51,129 nt of DNA, taken from an uncultured Pseudomonadota bacterium (GTDB lineage Bacteria; Pseudomonadota; Alphaproteobacteria; RUG11792). Within the stretch, counting starts at the first letter, position 1. The number at the start of each line of letters is the position of its first letter. The stretch spans positions 1 through 51,129 of the forward strand of contig CACXNL010000002.1 in NCBI GenBank assembly GCA_902769055.1, in the 5' to 3' direction. Positions 36,974 through 49,540 of this stretch are shown here, one piece after another. A program made the translations under genes and the position numbers. The notes beneath the pieces were generated by a model that did not search any database, had not been told where the DNA came from, and saw only the letters and a list, made by a program, of their open reading frames with translations.

Positions 36974-37142
36974 AATCTATAACATTGCAAATTGCAAATG
37001 CAAAAATACCCGTGAAGTATAGCAAATAGTAGCAATAGTTGCAAATATTTATTTAGAAACATTCTTCGCTCAGTTAAAATAAATTGATTTTTTTTATGGG
37101 GAATGTGAAAATTACTTTGAGAACGCTGGAGTTTTTGCGACT
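36974..37142. other. AT-rich divergent intergenic region with TTGCAAAT repeats
   Basis: Three exact TTGCAAAT (36985, 36992 and 37039) plus AGCAAAT, AGCAAT and TGCAAAAA variants within 62 bases. It separates left-going from right-going genes, just where the dominant gene direction changes. It holds the promoters of both flanking genes; iteron or regulator binding is possible. Confidence 0.5.
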
Positions 37143-38180
37143 ATGAAATTTGGAGTTCTTATCCCAGCAATTTGCTTTGCTTTTTCTCTGCCCGCATGTG
37201 CCAAAACTGAGCTTGATTGTGCTGATTTTGATATTCGAGGGATTTATTTGGGGGCTTCGAACAAAATACTGTCGAAATTGAAAAATGCGAAAAATCTGAA
37301 TATAAATGCGGTAGTTTTAGATATAAAAAATGATTTTGGAGAAGTAACTTGCGACCTTGGTGAGCCTGAAATTTCGTATACCCCATATATAAGGGATATT
37401 AAAAAGTTATTGAAAGAATTGAAAAAGCAAGGGATTTACACGATTGCCAGAATTGTTACGTTTAGATGCGAAACGGGAAGTATCGGCGACTTTGTTGTAA
37501 AGAACAAGGACGGATCGACTTATGTTGATGAAGAAAAAATGAGTTGGCTTAATCCGTATGATAAGCGGGTATGGGAATATATTGCGAAAGTTGTCGTGGC
37601 GACAGCTAAGGTTGGTTTTGATGAAATTCAGTTTGATTATGTGCGGTTGCCACAATATAAATCGCTGGAGAGAACAACGATAGCTTCGGAGCTAAAAACA
37701 AAAAATAAAACACAGATCGTAAATGAGTTTTTGGATTTTGTAATATCGAAATTGACGGATCTGCACGTCAAGGTTTCGGCTGACGTTTTTGGGTGTGCCA
37801 TTCCAGAGGCATTGGGGGCGAAGAGCACTTGGAGCTCTAAAAGCATCGGGCAGGACTATACTGTGATTGCTGCGAAAGTCGATTACATTTGCCCTATGAT
37901 TTATCCATCGCATTGGGTGAAAAATTCGTTTGGGGTGAAATGTCCGGATCTTGAGCCGAAGAAGATTGTTTTTCGCTCTATGGAATATTCAAAGAAAGCG
38001 CTTTCCGAAAAATCGCAAAAAGCACGTCCTTGGATACAGGCATTTACGGCAAGCTGGCTTAAAAAAGGCTGTTGGCAAAAATACACGATGAAACAGCTTC
38101 AAGAACAAGTAGACGCGTTGCGAGGGCTGGGAATAAAGCAATTTTGCTTTTGGAATCCGTCGGCGAGGTACAATTTTTAG
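37143..38180 (+). CDS. Putative glycoside hydrolase (DUF4015/GH13-like) lipoprotein
   Basis: 345 residues. The amino end is a signal peptide with a possible lipobox LPAC (cysteine near residue 19), so it may be a lipoprotein. The rest matches the DUF4015 putative glycoside hydrolase family, with a TIM-barrel-like series: GIYLGASNKILSKLKNAK, NAVVLDIKNDFGEV, IARIVTFRC, GFDEIQFDYVRLP, VSADVFGCAI, YICPMIYPSHW and the closing FCFWNPSARYNF. The aspartates and glutamate of VLDIK and FDEIQFDYVR may be catalytic. The substrate is unknown, but cell-envelope or host glycans are likely targets. Confidence 0.75.
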   Translation: MKFGVLIPAICFAFSLPACAKTELDCADFDIRGIYLGASNKILSKLKNAKNLNINAVVLDIKNDFGEVTCDLGEPEISYTPYIRDIKKLLKELKKQGIYTIARIVTFRCETGSIGDFVVKNKDGSTYVDEEKMSWLNPYDKRVWEYIAKVVVATAKVGFDEIQFDYVRLPQYKSLERTTIASELKTKNKTQIVNEFLDFVISKLTDLHVKVSADVFGCAIPEALGAKSTWSSKSIGQDYTVIAAKVDYICPMIYPSHWVKNSFGVKCPDLEPKKIVFRSMEYSKKALSEKSQKARPWIQAFTASWLKKGCWQKYTMKQLQEQVDALRGLGIKQFCFWNPSARYNF

Positions 38181-38232
38181 TTGTAAGCGGACTTAGGATT
38201 TGTATTAAAAAAGTAGTACTTTGGATATATTT

Positions 38233-38240
38233 GGGGGGGG
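38233..38240. repeat. Poly-G tract (8)
   Basis: Eight G in the intergenic region between the glycoside-hydrolase-like gene and the solute-binding protein gene, 29 bases before a TTAA-N7-TTAA motif. Confidence 0.7.
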
Positions 38241-38268
38241 CTTGTATATCGTGTCATATTTTTCGTAA

Positions 38269-38283
38269 TTAAACTGTTTTTAA
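38269..38283 (+). promoter_or_regulatory. TTAA-N7-TTAA motif, distal
   Basis: TTAA-ACTGTTT-TTAA, 26 bases upstream of the stronger box at 38310. It fits the relaxed CtrA consensus only. Confidence 0.35.
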
Positions 38284-38309
38284 GCAAAAGCGCCGAAATT
38301 CGAAAGGTA

Positions 38310-38334
38310 TTAACAAAAAATTAACGCTTATAAT
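38310..38334 (+). promoter_or_regulatory. CtrA-type box and -10 of the solute-binding protein gene
   Basis: Perfect TTAAC-N6-TTAAC (38310-38325) followed after three bases by TATAAT (38329-38334), 49 bases upstream of the ATG. It is nearly identical to the box before the BspA-like gene. Confidence 0.55.
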
Positions 38335-38382
38335 GAAAACTGTTGTGTAGGCGGAAGGATTGCGAGAAAAGGAGCGTCGGTT

Positions 38383-39329
38383 ATGTTCAGACGAATGGCA
38401 AAATTTTTCGTCATACTCATAGCAATTTGCGTCGTTGCGGTCGGACTTAAAATCTCCAATAGGAATGTTGTGCCCCCCCCCTTCCTACCAAAAATAGGCA
38501 AAACGTAAAAAATACCAAGGTGTTGGTTCCGCGTTATGACAATGTGACATTTGTGCATGCGGATATGCCAATAACCACAAATGTTGCATATGGAAATCTA
38601 GCAGATATTGTAAAGCGGGGAGAATTGGTAGTTTGTGCTCTAAAACGGGATTATAACCAATTTTTTCAGATGAAGGTCAAAGACGGGTATATCGGGGAAG
38701 ATATAAGGTTCGCGAGCGAATTGGGTAAGGCGCTTGGCGTTAAGGTCGTATATAAGATGCTTTATGAGACATACGACGATGTCGTTGATGCAATACATAA
38801 TGGCGAGGGTGATGTGGGTATAGCGAAAATATCATATACGCAAGAGCGGGCTAGAAAAGTCGCGTATTCTGAACCTTACTTAATTTCACGAAAAGTTATT
38901 TTGATAAATCGAGTTGCAACTGCGGGCAAGGAAAGTAATACCTTAGATAAAGTTCTGAATACTCCTAGTGCGAGGATAGCTGTTATGGAAAATACCTGTT
39001 ATGAGAGTTTCGCAGAAATGCTTTTTCCTAAAGCGCAAATATTACATGAAAGCGAGTGGGAAAACGGAGCCATAAAAAAATTACGAGAAGGCACGGTTAT
39101 CGCGGTTATTCGAGATGAGTTGCGCATCAAAACATTGATAAGTGCTCAACCAAATCTCCTGATAAACTTTATGCCTTTGATTTTAAAAGGCGAAAGTGAT
39201 TCGATATCAGCAATAACGAATATTAAGGGACATTCACTAATTTCATATATCAATAAGTTTATAGAGAATGATTATAAAGTTCTCACAGGAAAAGAGGTCT
39301 TGGATACTTATAAGGATTACGTAAAATGA
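38383..39329 (+). CDS. Family 3 solute-binding protein, switched out of frame by a homopolymer
   Basis: The ATG at 38383 follows AAGGAG and opens a membrane or signal segment (FFVILIAICVVAVGLKI). Nine C at 38473-38481 then lead into a frame that stops at 38508, after 41 residues. The other frame is open from the tract to 39329 and encodes a type 3 extracellular solute-binding protein: RGELVVCALKRDYNQFF, DIRFASELGKALGVKV, GEGDVGIAKISYTQERARKV and AYSEPYLISRK. It has no ribosome site of its own (GTG at 38520). One extra C, or two fewer, gives a 315-residue exported amino-acid-binding-like protein. No permease gene is nearby. Phase variation or an undercalled homopolymer are the two explanations. 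Confidence 0.8.
38473..38481. repeat. Poly-C tract (9) inside the solute-binding protein gene
   Basis: Reads as a run of prolines just after the signal segment. Flanking frames are open on both sides with a one-base offset. Confidence 0.9.
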
Positions 39330-39702
39330 AATTTTTGGAACAGTACTGGGTGTGAGTTGTTTTTTGTCTTATGGAAAATGCTTGAATTTCAGGTGTCCTC
39401 GCTGTGTTTCATTCCGAGAAGCTCACAAAAAGTAAAAAAATTTTCATTTTTTGTAAAAAAAGTGTTGCGCCCTTCTAACGAAGGTGGTAGTCTTCTTCTT
39501 GTCAGGGAGAGATGGCGAAGCCGGGAAGAAGGCGGAGCGAGATCGAGACTGGCAGGTTCTAGGAAGAAGTGAATTATAGGTAGTGAACAGGTGACGTGAT
39601 TGAAAACACGAACATTTTGTTCATTATGACGATAAGGAAAGACGAACTTTTAACAAGTAACAGTCAATTTCCAAAAACGAAGAGTTAATGAGCGGATGGA
39701 TT
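39330..39702 (+). promoter_or_regulatory. rRNA operon promoter and leader
   Basis: No gene is supported here. An A/T-rich stretch (39425-39462) that could act as UP element precedes TTGCGC (39465-39470) and TAGTCT (39488-39493), spacer 17, the best promoter candidate. The leader then holds the 5' arm of the 16S processing stem, a GAACA-TTT-TGTTC hairpin at 39610-39622 and a boxA-like CTTTTAACAAG around 39647. An open frame at 39357-39572 has no protein character. Confidence 0.45.
39571..39598 (+). other. 16S processing stem, 5' arm
   Basis: About 27 bases complementary to 41253-41279, with three mismatches (core GTAGT-AACAGG-GACGTG). The two arms enclose 16S rRNA and should form the RNase III stem. 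Confidence 0.8.
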
Positions 39703-41212
<1,510 letters not shown>

Positions 41213-41252
41213 CTAAGGAATTAAAAATGCTATCAAAAGTGTAAAGATAGCG

Positions 41253-41279
41253 CACGTCGCCTGTTGACTACCTATGAAT
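41253..41279 (+). other. 16S processing stem, 3' arm
   Basis: Partner of 39571-39598, between 16S and tRNA-Ile. Confidence 0.8.
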
Positions 41280-41304
41280 AAAAGAGCCTGGAAGGAGCAG
41301 GGAA

Positions 41305-41381
<77 letters not shown>

Positions 41382-41402
41382 GAAAAAGAGTGAAGGCGAA
41401 CT

Positions 41403-41478
41403 GGGGGTATAGCTCAGTTGGGAGAGCGCGTGCTTTGCAAGCACGAGGTCATCGGTTCGAACCCGTTTACCTCCACCA
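41403..41478 (+). tRNA. tRNA-Ala (TGC)
   Basis: 76 bases with encoded CCA. Anticodon loop TTTGCAA, and the G3:U70 pair that AlaRS reads. The T-stem ATCGG/CCGTT contains one T-T mismatch. Confidence 0.96.
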
Positions 41479-41505
41479 AAAGATTAGAGGCGAACAAACG
41501 ATCAT

Positions 41506-41581
41506 GGGGGTGTAGCTCAGTTGGGAGAGCACATGCTCCGCAAGCATGGGGTCGTCGGTTCAAGTCCGATCACCTCCACCA
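41506..41581 (+). tRNA. Extra tRNA-Ala-like gene, anticodon CGC, C at position 33
   Basis: 76 bases with encoded CCA. The D-arm is identical and the acceptor stem nearly so to the tRNA-Ala upstream, and it keeps G3:U70, so it should be charged with alanine. The anticodon stem CATGC/GCATG encloses the loop TCCGCAA (41537-41543): the anticodon is CGC, and position 33, almost always U, is C. It appears to be a diverged tandem duplicate. It may be a GCG-reading tRNA of reduced activity or a pseudogene. Confidence 0.85.
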
Positions 41582-41780
41582 AGGTTGCGTTAGACTTAAA
41601 TAGATTAACAAGTGATCTATTTAAACCTGATGTAAAAGTTGGGATGTTCTGTTGAAAAAGTAAATCGAATAATATCCAAGTATATATTTGTTTATATACT
41701 AAACACTTTTTGCGATGTTACATTTGTGAAATGTAGCATAATAGCACTGAGTAGAGAGTTTTTATGAAAACTTGGAAAAG
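41582..41780 (+). other. Spacer between tRNA genes and 23S
   Basis: No gene is seen. A hairpin TGTTACATTT/AAATGTAGCA (41716-41738) is the only clear structure. Confidence 0.5.
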
Positions 41781-41807
41781 CGATCATTTAAATTCTGACT
41801 TTTAACG

Positions 41808-41815
<8 letters not shown>
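41781..41815 (+). other. 23S processing stem, 5' arm
   Basis: Complementary to 44582-44615, core ATTCTGACTTT with AAACAAGC; encloses 23S rRNA and should be cut by RNase III. Confidence 0.8.
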
Positions 41816-44581
<2,766 letters not shown>

Positions 44582-44590
<9 letters not shown>

Positions 44591-44615
44591 ATGAAAGTCA
44601 GAATCTAAGTGATTG
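44582..44615 (+). other. 23S processing stem, 3' arm
   Basis: Partner of 41781-41815. Confidence 0.8.
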
Positions 44616-44703
44616 TGAATGTGCTTTTGGTGAAGTGTTGTTTCAAGATGTGAAATGTTTCGTTTAGGGCGTTTGTGATTCTTGAAACACGATGCAATGA
44701 GTT

Positions 44704-44822
44704 GGCTTGGCAGTTATGGCGGATGTGACACACACGATCCCATTCCGAACTCGATAGTGAAACCATCCTGCGCCGATGGTACTCTTGTTTTAGCACAGGG
44801 GAGAGTAGGGCGTTGCCAGGCT
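44704..44822 (+). rRNA. rrf: 5S ribosomal RNA
   Basis: About 119 bases closed by GCTTGGCA/TGCCAGGC, with the conserved CCCATTCCGAACTCG segment. Last gene of the operon. Confidence 0.93.
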
Positions 44823-44896
44823 TGTTGATTGCATTGCGGTGGATGTTATTCGGTTTGCTGAGTGTGACTTGCATAAGTAATTTTGACGTGCTATTT

Positions 44897-44934
44897 GCGC
44901 TTTTCCGCGTTGAGCGGTGAGGCGCTGTTTTTTT
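44897..44934 (+). terminator. rRNA operon terminator
   Basis: CGCTTTTCCGC and GCGGTGAGGCG pair over eleven positions with one mismatch, followed by CTGTTTTTTTG. Confidence 0.8.
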
Positions 44935-45006
44935 GTTGATTTTCGAGATATCAATGAGAAATTTTGCTACAATGTACTGTGTTTCTGGATTTTGTGATAT
45001 TTTTCT

Positions 45007-46497
45007 ATGTTAGATGTTAATTTTTCCGCGACTATTGAAACTAAGCAGTCAAACGTATTCGTACTGGTGATAGGCGGGGCTGGGGATACTTTTGTTTCAG
45101 ACCAGTTGAAAACGATTTTGGGAACTGAGGTATCCAAAGTTATTGCGGCAGAATGCAAAGAGCTGAAATACGGTAAAACCAAGAGCTTTGATGTCGTCGT
45201 TGATGGAAATGTGAAAAGTATCATAGTTGCTGGAGCCGGTGAGAAGAATAAATTTTCAAGGGCGAGTTTTGAAAAACTTGGGGGATATGTCTTCGACAGT
45301 ATAAAGCCATCTGAAGCTAGTATTTGCGTTTTTACCAATTGTGAGTCAGTTGGTAACGAAGCTACACTAGCTTACCTTGTTTCTGGAATGATTTTAAAAA
45401 GCTGGACTTTTGAGAAATATAAAACAGAGAAAAAGTCGACAAAAATCACAAAAATTGAGTGTAAGACTGGTTATGAGCAGATAAATCGAGATACTTTTGC
45501 TTCTTTGGAAAAAGTTATAGATGGTGTTTACACGGTTCGTGAAATGGTTACTGAACCAGCCAATATTATGGATCCTGATAAGGTCGTAGAAGAGGCAAAA
45601 TCGCTAAAAAAACTCGGTGTAAAAGTTACTGTCCTGGACAAAAAAGATCTGGAAAAGCGGGGGATGAATGCTCTGCTGGGGGTGGCAAAAGGTAGTGATA
45701 AGCCGGCTTACGTGATAGCGATGGAATACAAAAGTGATGCCAAAAAGCCATTGATTGCGCTTGTTGGCAAGGGGCTTACGTTTGACTCCGGTGGACTTTG
45801 CTTGAAGCCAGCAAAAGGAATGGGCGAGATGAAGGGCGATATGACGGGTGCCGCTGTTGTTATTGGAACACTGAAAACTCTAGCATTACAGGATGCGAAA
45901 GTTAATGTTGTGGGGATTATCGGTGTTGTTGAAAATATGATTTCTGGAAGCGCACAAAAACCTGGAGATGTTGTTGTTGCGATGTCTGGGAAGACCATAG
46001 AAGTCGATAATACAGATGCTGAGGGCAGGCTTGTCCTGGCTGATGTGTTGTGGTACGCGAAGCAGGAGTACGAACCTGAAATAATTGTGGATTTTGCGAC
46101 ATTGACTGGAGCAATACAAGTTGCTTTGGGTCACGAATTTGCCGGACTTTTCTCCAATTCTGATGAGTTGTGCGATGCTTTGCAGAAGTCATCTAATGTA
46201 GTTGGAGAAAAGCTCTGGAGATTGCCATTACATGAGTCTTATGAAGAGGACATAAAATCTGATATCGCCGATATCAAGAATGTTGGAAGTGGTCGTGGCG
46301 CTGGCAGCATAACCGCCGCGTTGTTCCTGAAGCATTTTGTTGATCCAAAGGCGAAATGGGCACATATAGACATAGCAGCGACGGAGTGGGATAGCAAAAA
46401 TCGTGCCTTATCGAAAAAGGGAGCGACAGGATTTGGAGTGAGGCTGATGAATGAGTTTATAACTAATCTGTGTTCGAAAAATGAGGTGAAAAAATGA
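45007..46497 (+). CDS. pepA: Leucyl aminopeptidase (M17)
   Basis: 496 residues, standard M17 length. The catalytic domain has KGLTFDSGGLCLKPAKGMGE, MKGDMTGAAVV (metal-binding lysine and aspartates) and the signature NTDAEGRLVLADVLWYA. It removes amino-terminal residues from peptides using two metal ions; in E. coli PepA also binds DNA and acts in recombination and regulation. A TACAAT at 44968-44973 is the likely -10. The stop overlaps the dnaN start by four bases (ATGA), an unusual pairing that puts the sliding clamp under the pepA promoter. Confidence 0.96.
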   Translation: MLDVNFSATIETKQSNVFVLVIGGAGDTFVSDQLKTILGTEVSKVIAAECKELKYGKTKSFDVVVDGNVKSIIVAGAGEKNKFSRASFEKLGGYVFDSIKPSEASICVFTNCESVGNEATLAYLVSGMILKSWTFEKYKTEKKSTKITKIECKTGYEQINRDTFASLEKVIDGVYTVREMVTEPANIMDPDKVVEEAKSLKKLGVKVTVLDKKDLEKRGMNALLGVAKGSDKPAYVIAMEYKSDAKKPLIALVGKGLTFDSGGLCLKPAKGMGEMKGDMTGAAVVIGTLKTLALQDAKVNVVGIIGVVENMISGSAQKPGDVVVAMSGKTIEVDNTDAEGRLVLADVLWYAKQEYEPEIIVDFATLTGAIQVALGHEFAGLFSNSDELCDALQKSSNVVGEKLWRLPLHESYEEDIKSDIADIKNVGSGRGAGSITAALFLKHFVDPKAKWAHIDIAATEWDSKNRALSKKGATGFGVRLMNEFITNLCSKNEVKK

Positions 46498-47660
46498 AAT
46501 TGAGGATAAATCAAAAAGTATTAGAAAAAGCGTTGGCGCACGCAAACTGGATTATAGAGAAAAAGCAAGCTATTCCGGTTTTGGCGTACGTTTTGTTTGA
46601 AGCAGAAGCAGGAAAAGGTGTCAAGATCACGTCTACTAATATGGATATGACCATAGTTGATACTATACCTTGCAACGTTGAAGCCTCAGGCAAATATTGC
46701 TTACCAGCATCGTTGTTGTACGACATAACCCGTAAGATAAGAGCCGGCTCTGAAATATCATTGGAATATACAGAAGCTGACAATTCAATAAAGTTAGCGA
46801 GCAATAAGGCGTCTTTCTCAATACATTACATGGAAAGCGATGGTTTCCCGCCGATAACTGAGACGCAATATGACATAACGTTTGCGATGAAAACAAAGGT
46901 TCTGAAGAAAGCAATAGATGTAGCGAAAGTCGCGATGCTTCAGGACAACTCTAGGTTTCACCTAAATGGCATACACATGCACTATGAGAATGAGCTTGGA
47001 GATGTAAAATTACGTTTTGTTGCGACAGATTTGTTCAGGATTTCGTGTATTAGTGCAGATGCCCCGGCAGAAGTTCAGGGTATGTCTCCGATAATAGTTT
47101 CAAAGCGGACGGTGGGTGAAATACTGAAGCTGATCGATGGAAGCAACGACGAGGAGGTACATATTTCAGTTTCAGAGAACAGGATTTCGTTTAGTCTAAT
47201 GTCGGCGGAAAATATACAAACTGAGTTTGCTTCGAGATTGATAAGTGGCACGTTCCCTGAGTATAAAGCAGCCGTGGAGGTGTCGAATGATAAGATTTTA
47301 ACCGCGGATACGGCAGAGTTTATTGAGGCACTTGACAGAGTGAGTACGGTTGTCGTTGATTCAACCAATTCAGTAAAGTTATCTATATCTTCGGAGAAGT
47401 TATTACTGTCTGGAATAAGTCGAGAGCTCGGTAGTGCTAGTGAGGAGATTGACGTAACGTTCAGTTCAGGTGAAGCTATGGAAATTTGCTTTAATAGTCG
47501 GTACTTGCTTGAGATACTTAAAGAGATAGAAACCCCTCAGGTTCGTCTGCGTTTGGCTACAAGCAGTTCATCGACGTTGATAGAACCATCTGAAACTGAA
47601 AATAAGCCGGATGTGAGCATGATTTTCGCCGTTATGCCTATCGAAATTGTTACTACATAA
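46494..47660 (+). CDS. dnaN: DNA polymerase III sliding clamp (beta subunit)
   Basis: 388 residues in three clamp domains. Typical segments are ALAHANWIIEKKQAIPVLAYVL, FHLNGIHMHYEN, LISGTFPEYKAAVEV, and a carboxy end of VSMIFAVMPIEIV (family: YVVMPMRL). It forms the ring dimer that tethers polymerase III to DNA. dnaA and recF, frequent neighbours, are absent here; the gene is coupled to pepA instead. Transcription ends at the strong hairpin at 47676. Confidence 0.96.
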   Translation: MKLRINQKVLEKALAHANWIIEKKQAIPVLAYVLFEAEAGKGVKITSTNMDMTIVDTIPCNVEASGKYCLPASLLYDITRKIRAGSEISLEYTEADNSIKLASNKASFSIHYMESDGFPPITETQYDITFAMKTKVLKKAIDVAKVAMLQDNSRFHLNGIHMHYENELGDVKLRFVATDLFRISCISADAPAEVQGMSPIIVSKRTVGEILKLIDGSNDEEVHISVSENRISFSLMSAENIQTEFASRLISGTFPEYKAAVEVSNDKILTADTAEFIEALDRVSTVVVDSTNSVKLSISSEKLLLSGISRELGSASEEIDVTFSSGEAMEICFNSRYLLEILKEIETPQVRLRLATSSSSTLIEPSETENKPDVSMIFAVMPIEIVTT

Positions 47661-47675
47661 GTTGTGCTAATGTGA

Positions 47676-47704
47676 CACCTTGGCGTAACTATGACGCCAA
47701 GGTG
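47676..47704. terminator. Bidirectional terminator between dnaN and the ubiquitin protease gene
   Basis: CACCTTGGCGT and ACGCCAAGGTG form a perfect 11-base-pair stem around a 7-base loop, followed by a T-rich stretch. It serves both convergent genes. Confidence 0.8.
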
Positions 47705-47713
47705 ATTGGTTTG

Positions 47714-49540
47714 TTATCTTCTTACTTTTTCGTACATTAACATATACGCGGTATTCTTCTCTAGTGCTTGCCTTTTGCTTATCGTTGCGTCGTTCGCTTC
47801 GTAAATTGTGCCGTCTTCAGCATAACTTTGCTCATAATAGTGTCCTCCATTCGCGCCGCCTACGTGATATATGGCGGATTTTAAGTGATACCATTCTTTG
47901 TTATCAAACGTTATTAGCTCGGGATAATCAATTGCTGTCGTAAGTTTATTCCCAATTCGTCCGCTCATGTCATATTTAAATCGCTTTAGTTGTATCATTA
48001 ACGTATCCGCTTGAGGAGTTAGTTTCAGTTGTTTCGTTGCTTGTACTTTTCTCTTGCATTTGTCGCAGAGCCATTCGTTTCCTGGGGTCAACGTTTCAGA
48101 CTTCTCATACTCAGATATACATTGATGTAAAGTGTTCTTTTGACCATTTATTGATAATCCCCATACCGGTTCATCTGTCGTACAAGTTGCTATATGTCGA
48201 CAGTAACAATTGGGGCATCTTATTGTTGATACCGCCTTATTTACTAGTAGCTTATGGTACATGTCGGATTCGTATTTCGATATTAGCGCTTGCTTTTCGG
48301 TTGGTCGTATGACCCTATTTGTCCTATTCATCAGTTGTATTATTTCCTCTTCTATTACGTCGTTTATTCTCATTACGAGTTCATGCGCGTCATGCTGTAC
48401 ATTTTGGTTTAATGTAACTGGCTCGAGAGTGATTTGATTTCCTCTCCGTCTTTCTTGATAAAACTTATGCCCGTGTTTTTCCATTATTGCCGATATGTCG
48501 CTTCGTGCTTGCATGATGTATTGATTCATAGTTCTGTCTGCTACTCTAGTTGGATTGCATCCTATGGTGTTAAATATATTGTTTAGTACTATGGCTATGT
48601 GTGTTGGGCGTATATTGTGTGGCATCTTCTCGTAAAATCTTTCACGTTGATCCTTTGCCATTTTTTCGATAAGTTTGCGAAATCCTTGAGATGAATATAG
48701 ATATTGCATTGTGGAGTTGTAGAAGCATGTGTTTCCTAAATTTGGTATGCCGCGTGGACATTGCTGTAGTCCAGCGTTCGTTTTGTTTATGTCGTTGTTA
48801 ATCACTCTGCTTTGCCCTATTTGCATTGTAAATACTGTATTGTCGCTGTACCTAACATTGAACCTTCCGGATGTGGATGTCTGTATCGATACGTTCTCTA
48901 TATTGTTTAGGGCACTAGCAAACCCAGCTAAGTTATATCTTATTTGTGCCTTTTGAAGATTTGCTAGGAATTTATACATTTTTAATCCGTCCATGTAATC
49001 TTTTACAACATCCATAGCAATATTCAGATTGTTGGTGTACTTTCTATACCTGTTCGTGCTATCTATTTTTCTCCGTACAGCGGTGATTATTCCTTCCTTA
49101 GCCTCAGCACCTTGATTTACAATCATATCAATAGCATTCCAGGCAACTAGAGCATTGAAGTTACTTTGTGTGTGCGTCTCGATAGGTTCATATCCTAGAT
49201 TTTCTGAATATTCTAATAGTCTTTTATTAACGTTTCTGTCCAAAACTACGTCTCTGAGCTTATTTATGAACCAGGTATATACGCTCTCGCTGTAGTATGG
49301 ATTGTCGATCCTTGCGAAATCCGGAGCATTCGCACCGTTTCTTACCTCGTATAAATGTGCCTTGAAACTTTCTCTCAGAATATAGATCTTGAAATCGTTT
49401 TCATTTTTTATCGTTGGATTGTATGTTCTTAACAGGGATATGTCTTCTGCGTTCGTTCCAGCTTGAGAATTTATTCTCGCTGAAAATGTCGCTAAAGATG
49501 CAAAAATAATTACTTTTAGGGCTTTCTTGACATTAAACAT
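47714..49540 (-). CDS. Secreted eukaryote-type ubiquitin-specific protease (USP, family C19)
   Basis: 608 residues. A signal peptide (about 1-27) is followed by a 230-residue region of unknown function and then a complete USP domain. The Cys box GIPNLGNTCFYNSTMQY places the nucleophile at C272. The Q-x-HDAHEL block is at 382-388. Two CxxC pairs (C442/C445 and C492/C495) form the zinc ribbon of the fingers. The His box GGANGGHYYEQ gives H567, EANDATISK gives N583/D584, and the domain closes with AYMLMYEK. All catalytic positions are present, so active deubiquitination is predicted. Bacteria have no ubiquitin, so the target must be in a eukaryotic host. A GGAGG site lies ten bases before the ATG. 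Base composition by eye is like its neighbours. Confidence 0.9.
   Translation of the reverse strand: MFNVKKALKVIIFASLATFSARINSQAGTNAEDISLLRTYNPTIKNENDFKIYILRESFKAHLYEVRNGANAPDFARIDNPYYSESVYTWFINKLRDVVLDRNVNKRLLEYSENLGYEPIETHTQSNFNALVAWNAIDMIVNQGAEAKEGIITAVRRKIDSTNRYRKYTNNLNIAMDVVKDYMDGLKMYKFLANLQKAQIRYNLAGFASALNNIENVSIQTSTSGRFNVRYSDNTVFTMQIGQSRVINNDINKTNAGLQQCPRGIPNLGNTCFYNSTMQYLYSSQGFRKLIEKMAKDQRERFYEKMPHNIRPTHIAIVLNNIFNTIGCNPTRVADRTMNQYIMQARSDISAIMEKHGHKFYQERRRGNQITLEPVTLNQNVQHDAHELVMRINDVIEEEIIQLMNRTNRVIRPTEKQALISKYESDMYHKLLVNKAVSTIRCPNCYCRHIATCTTDEPVWGLSINGQKNTLHQCISEYEKSETLTPGNEWLCDKCKRKVQATKQLKLTPQADTLMIQLKRFKYDMSGRIGNKLTTAIDYPELITFDNKEWYHLKSAIYHVGGANGGHYYEQSYAEDGTIYEANDATISKRQALEKNTAYMLMYEKVRR

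Noticed and set aside
39357..39572. Open frame before 16S rRNA as a gene
   Set aside because: It lies across the rRNA promoter and leader, has no family and contains the processing-stem arm.
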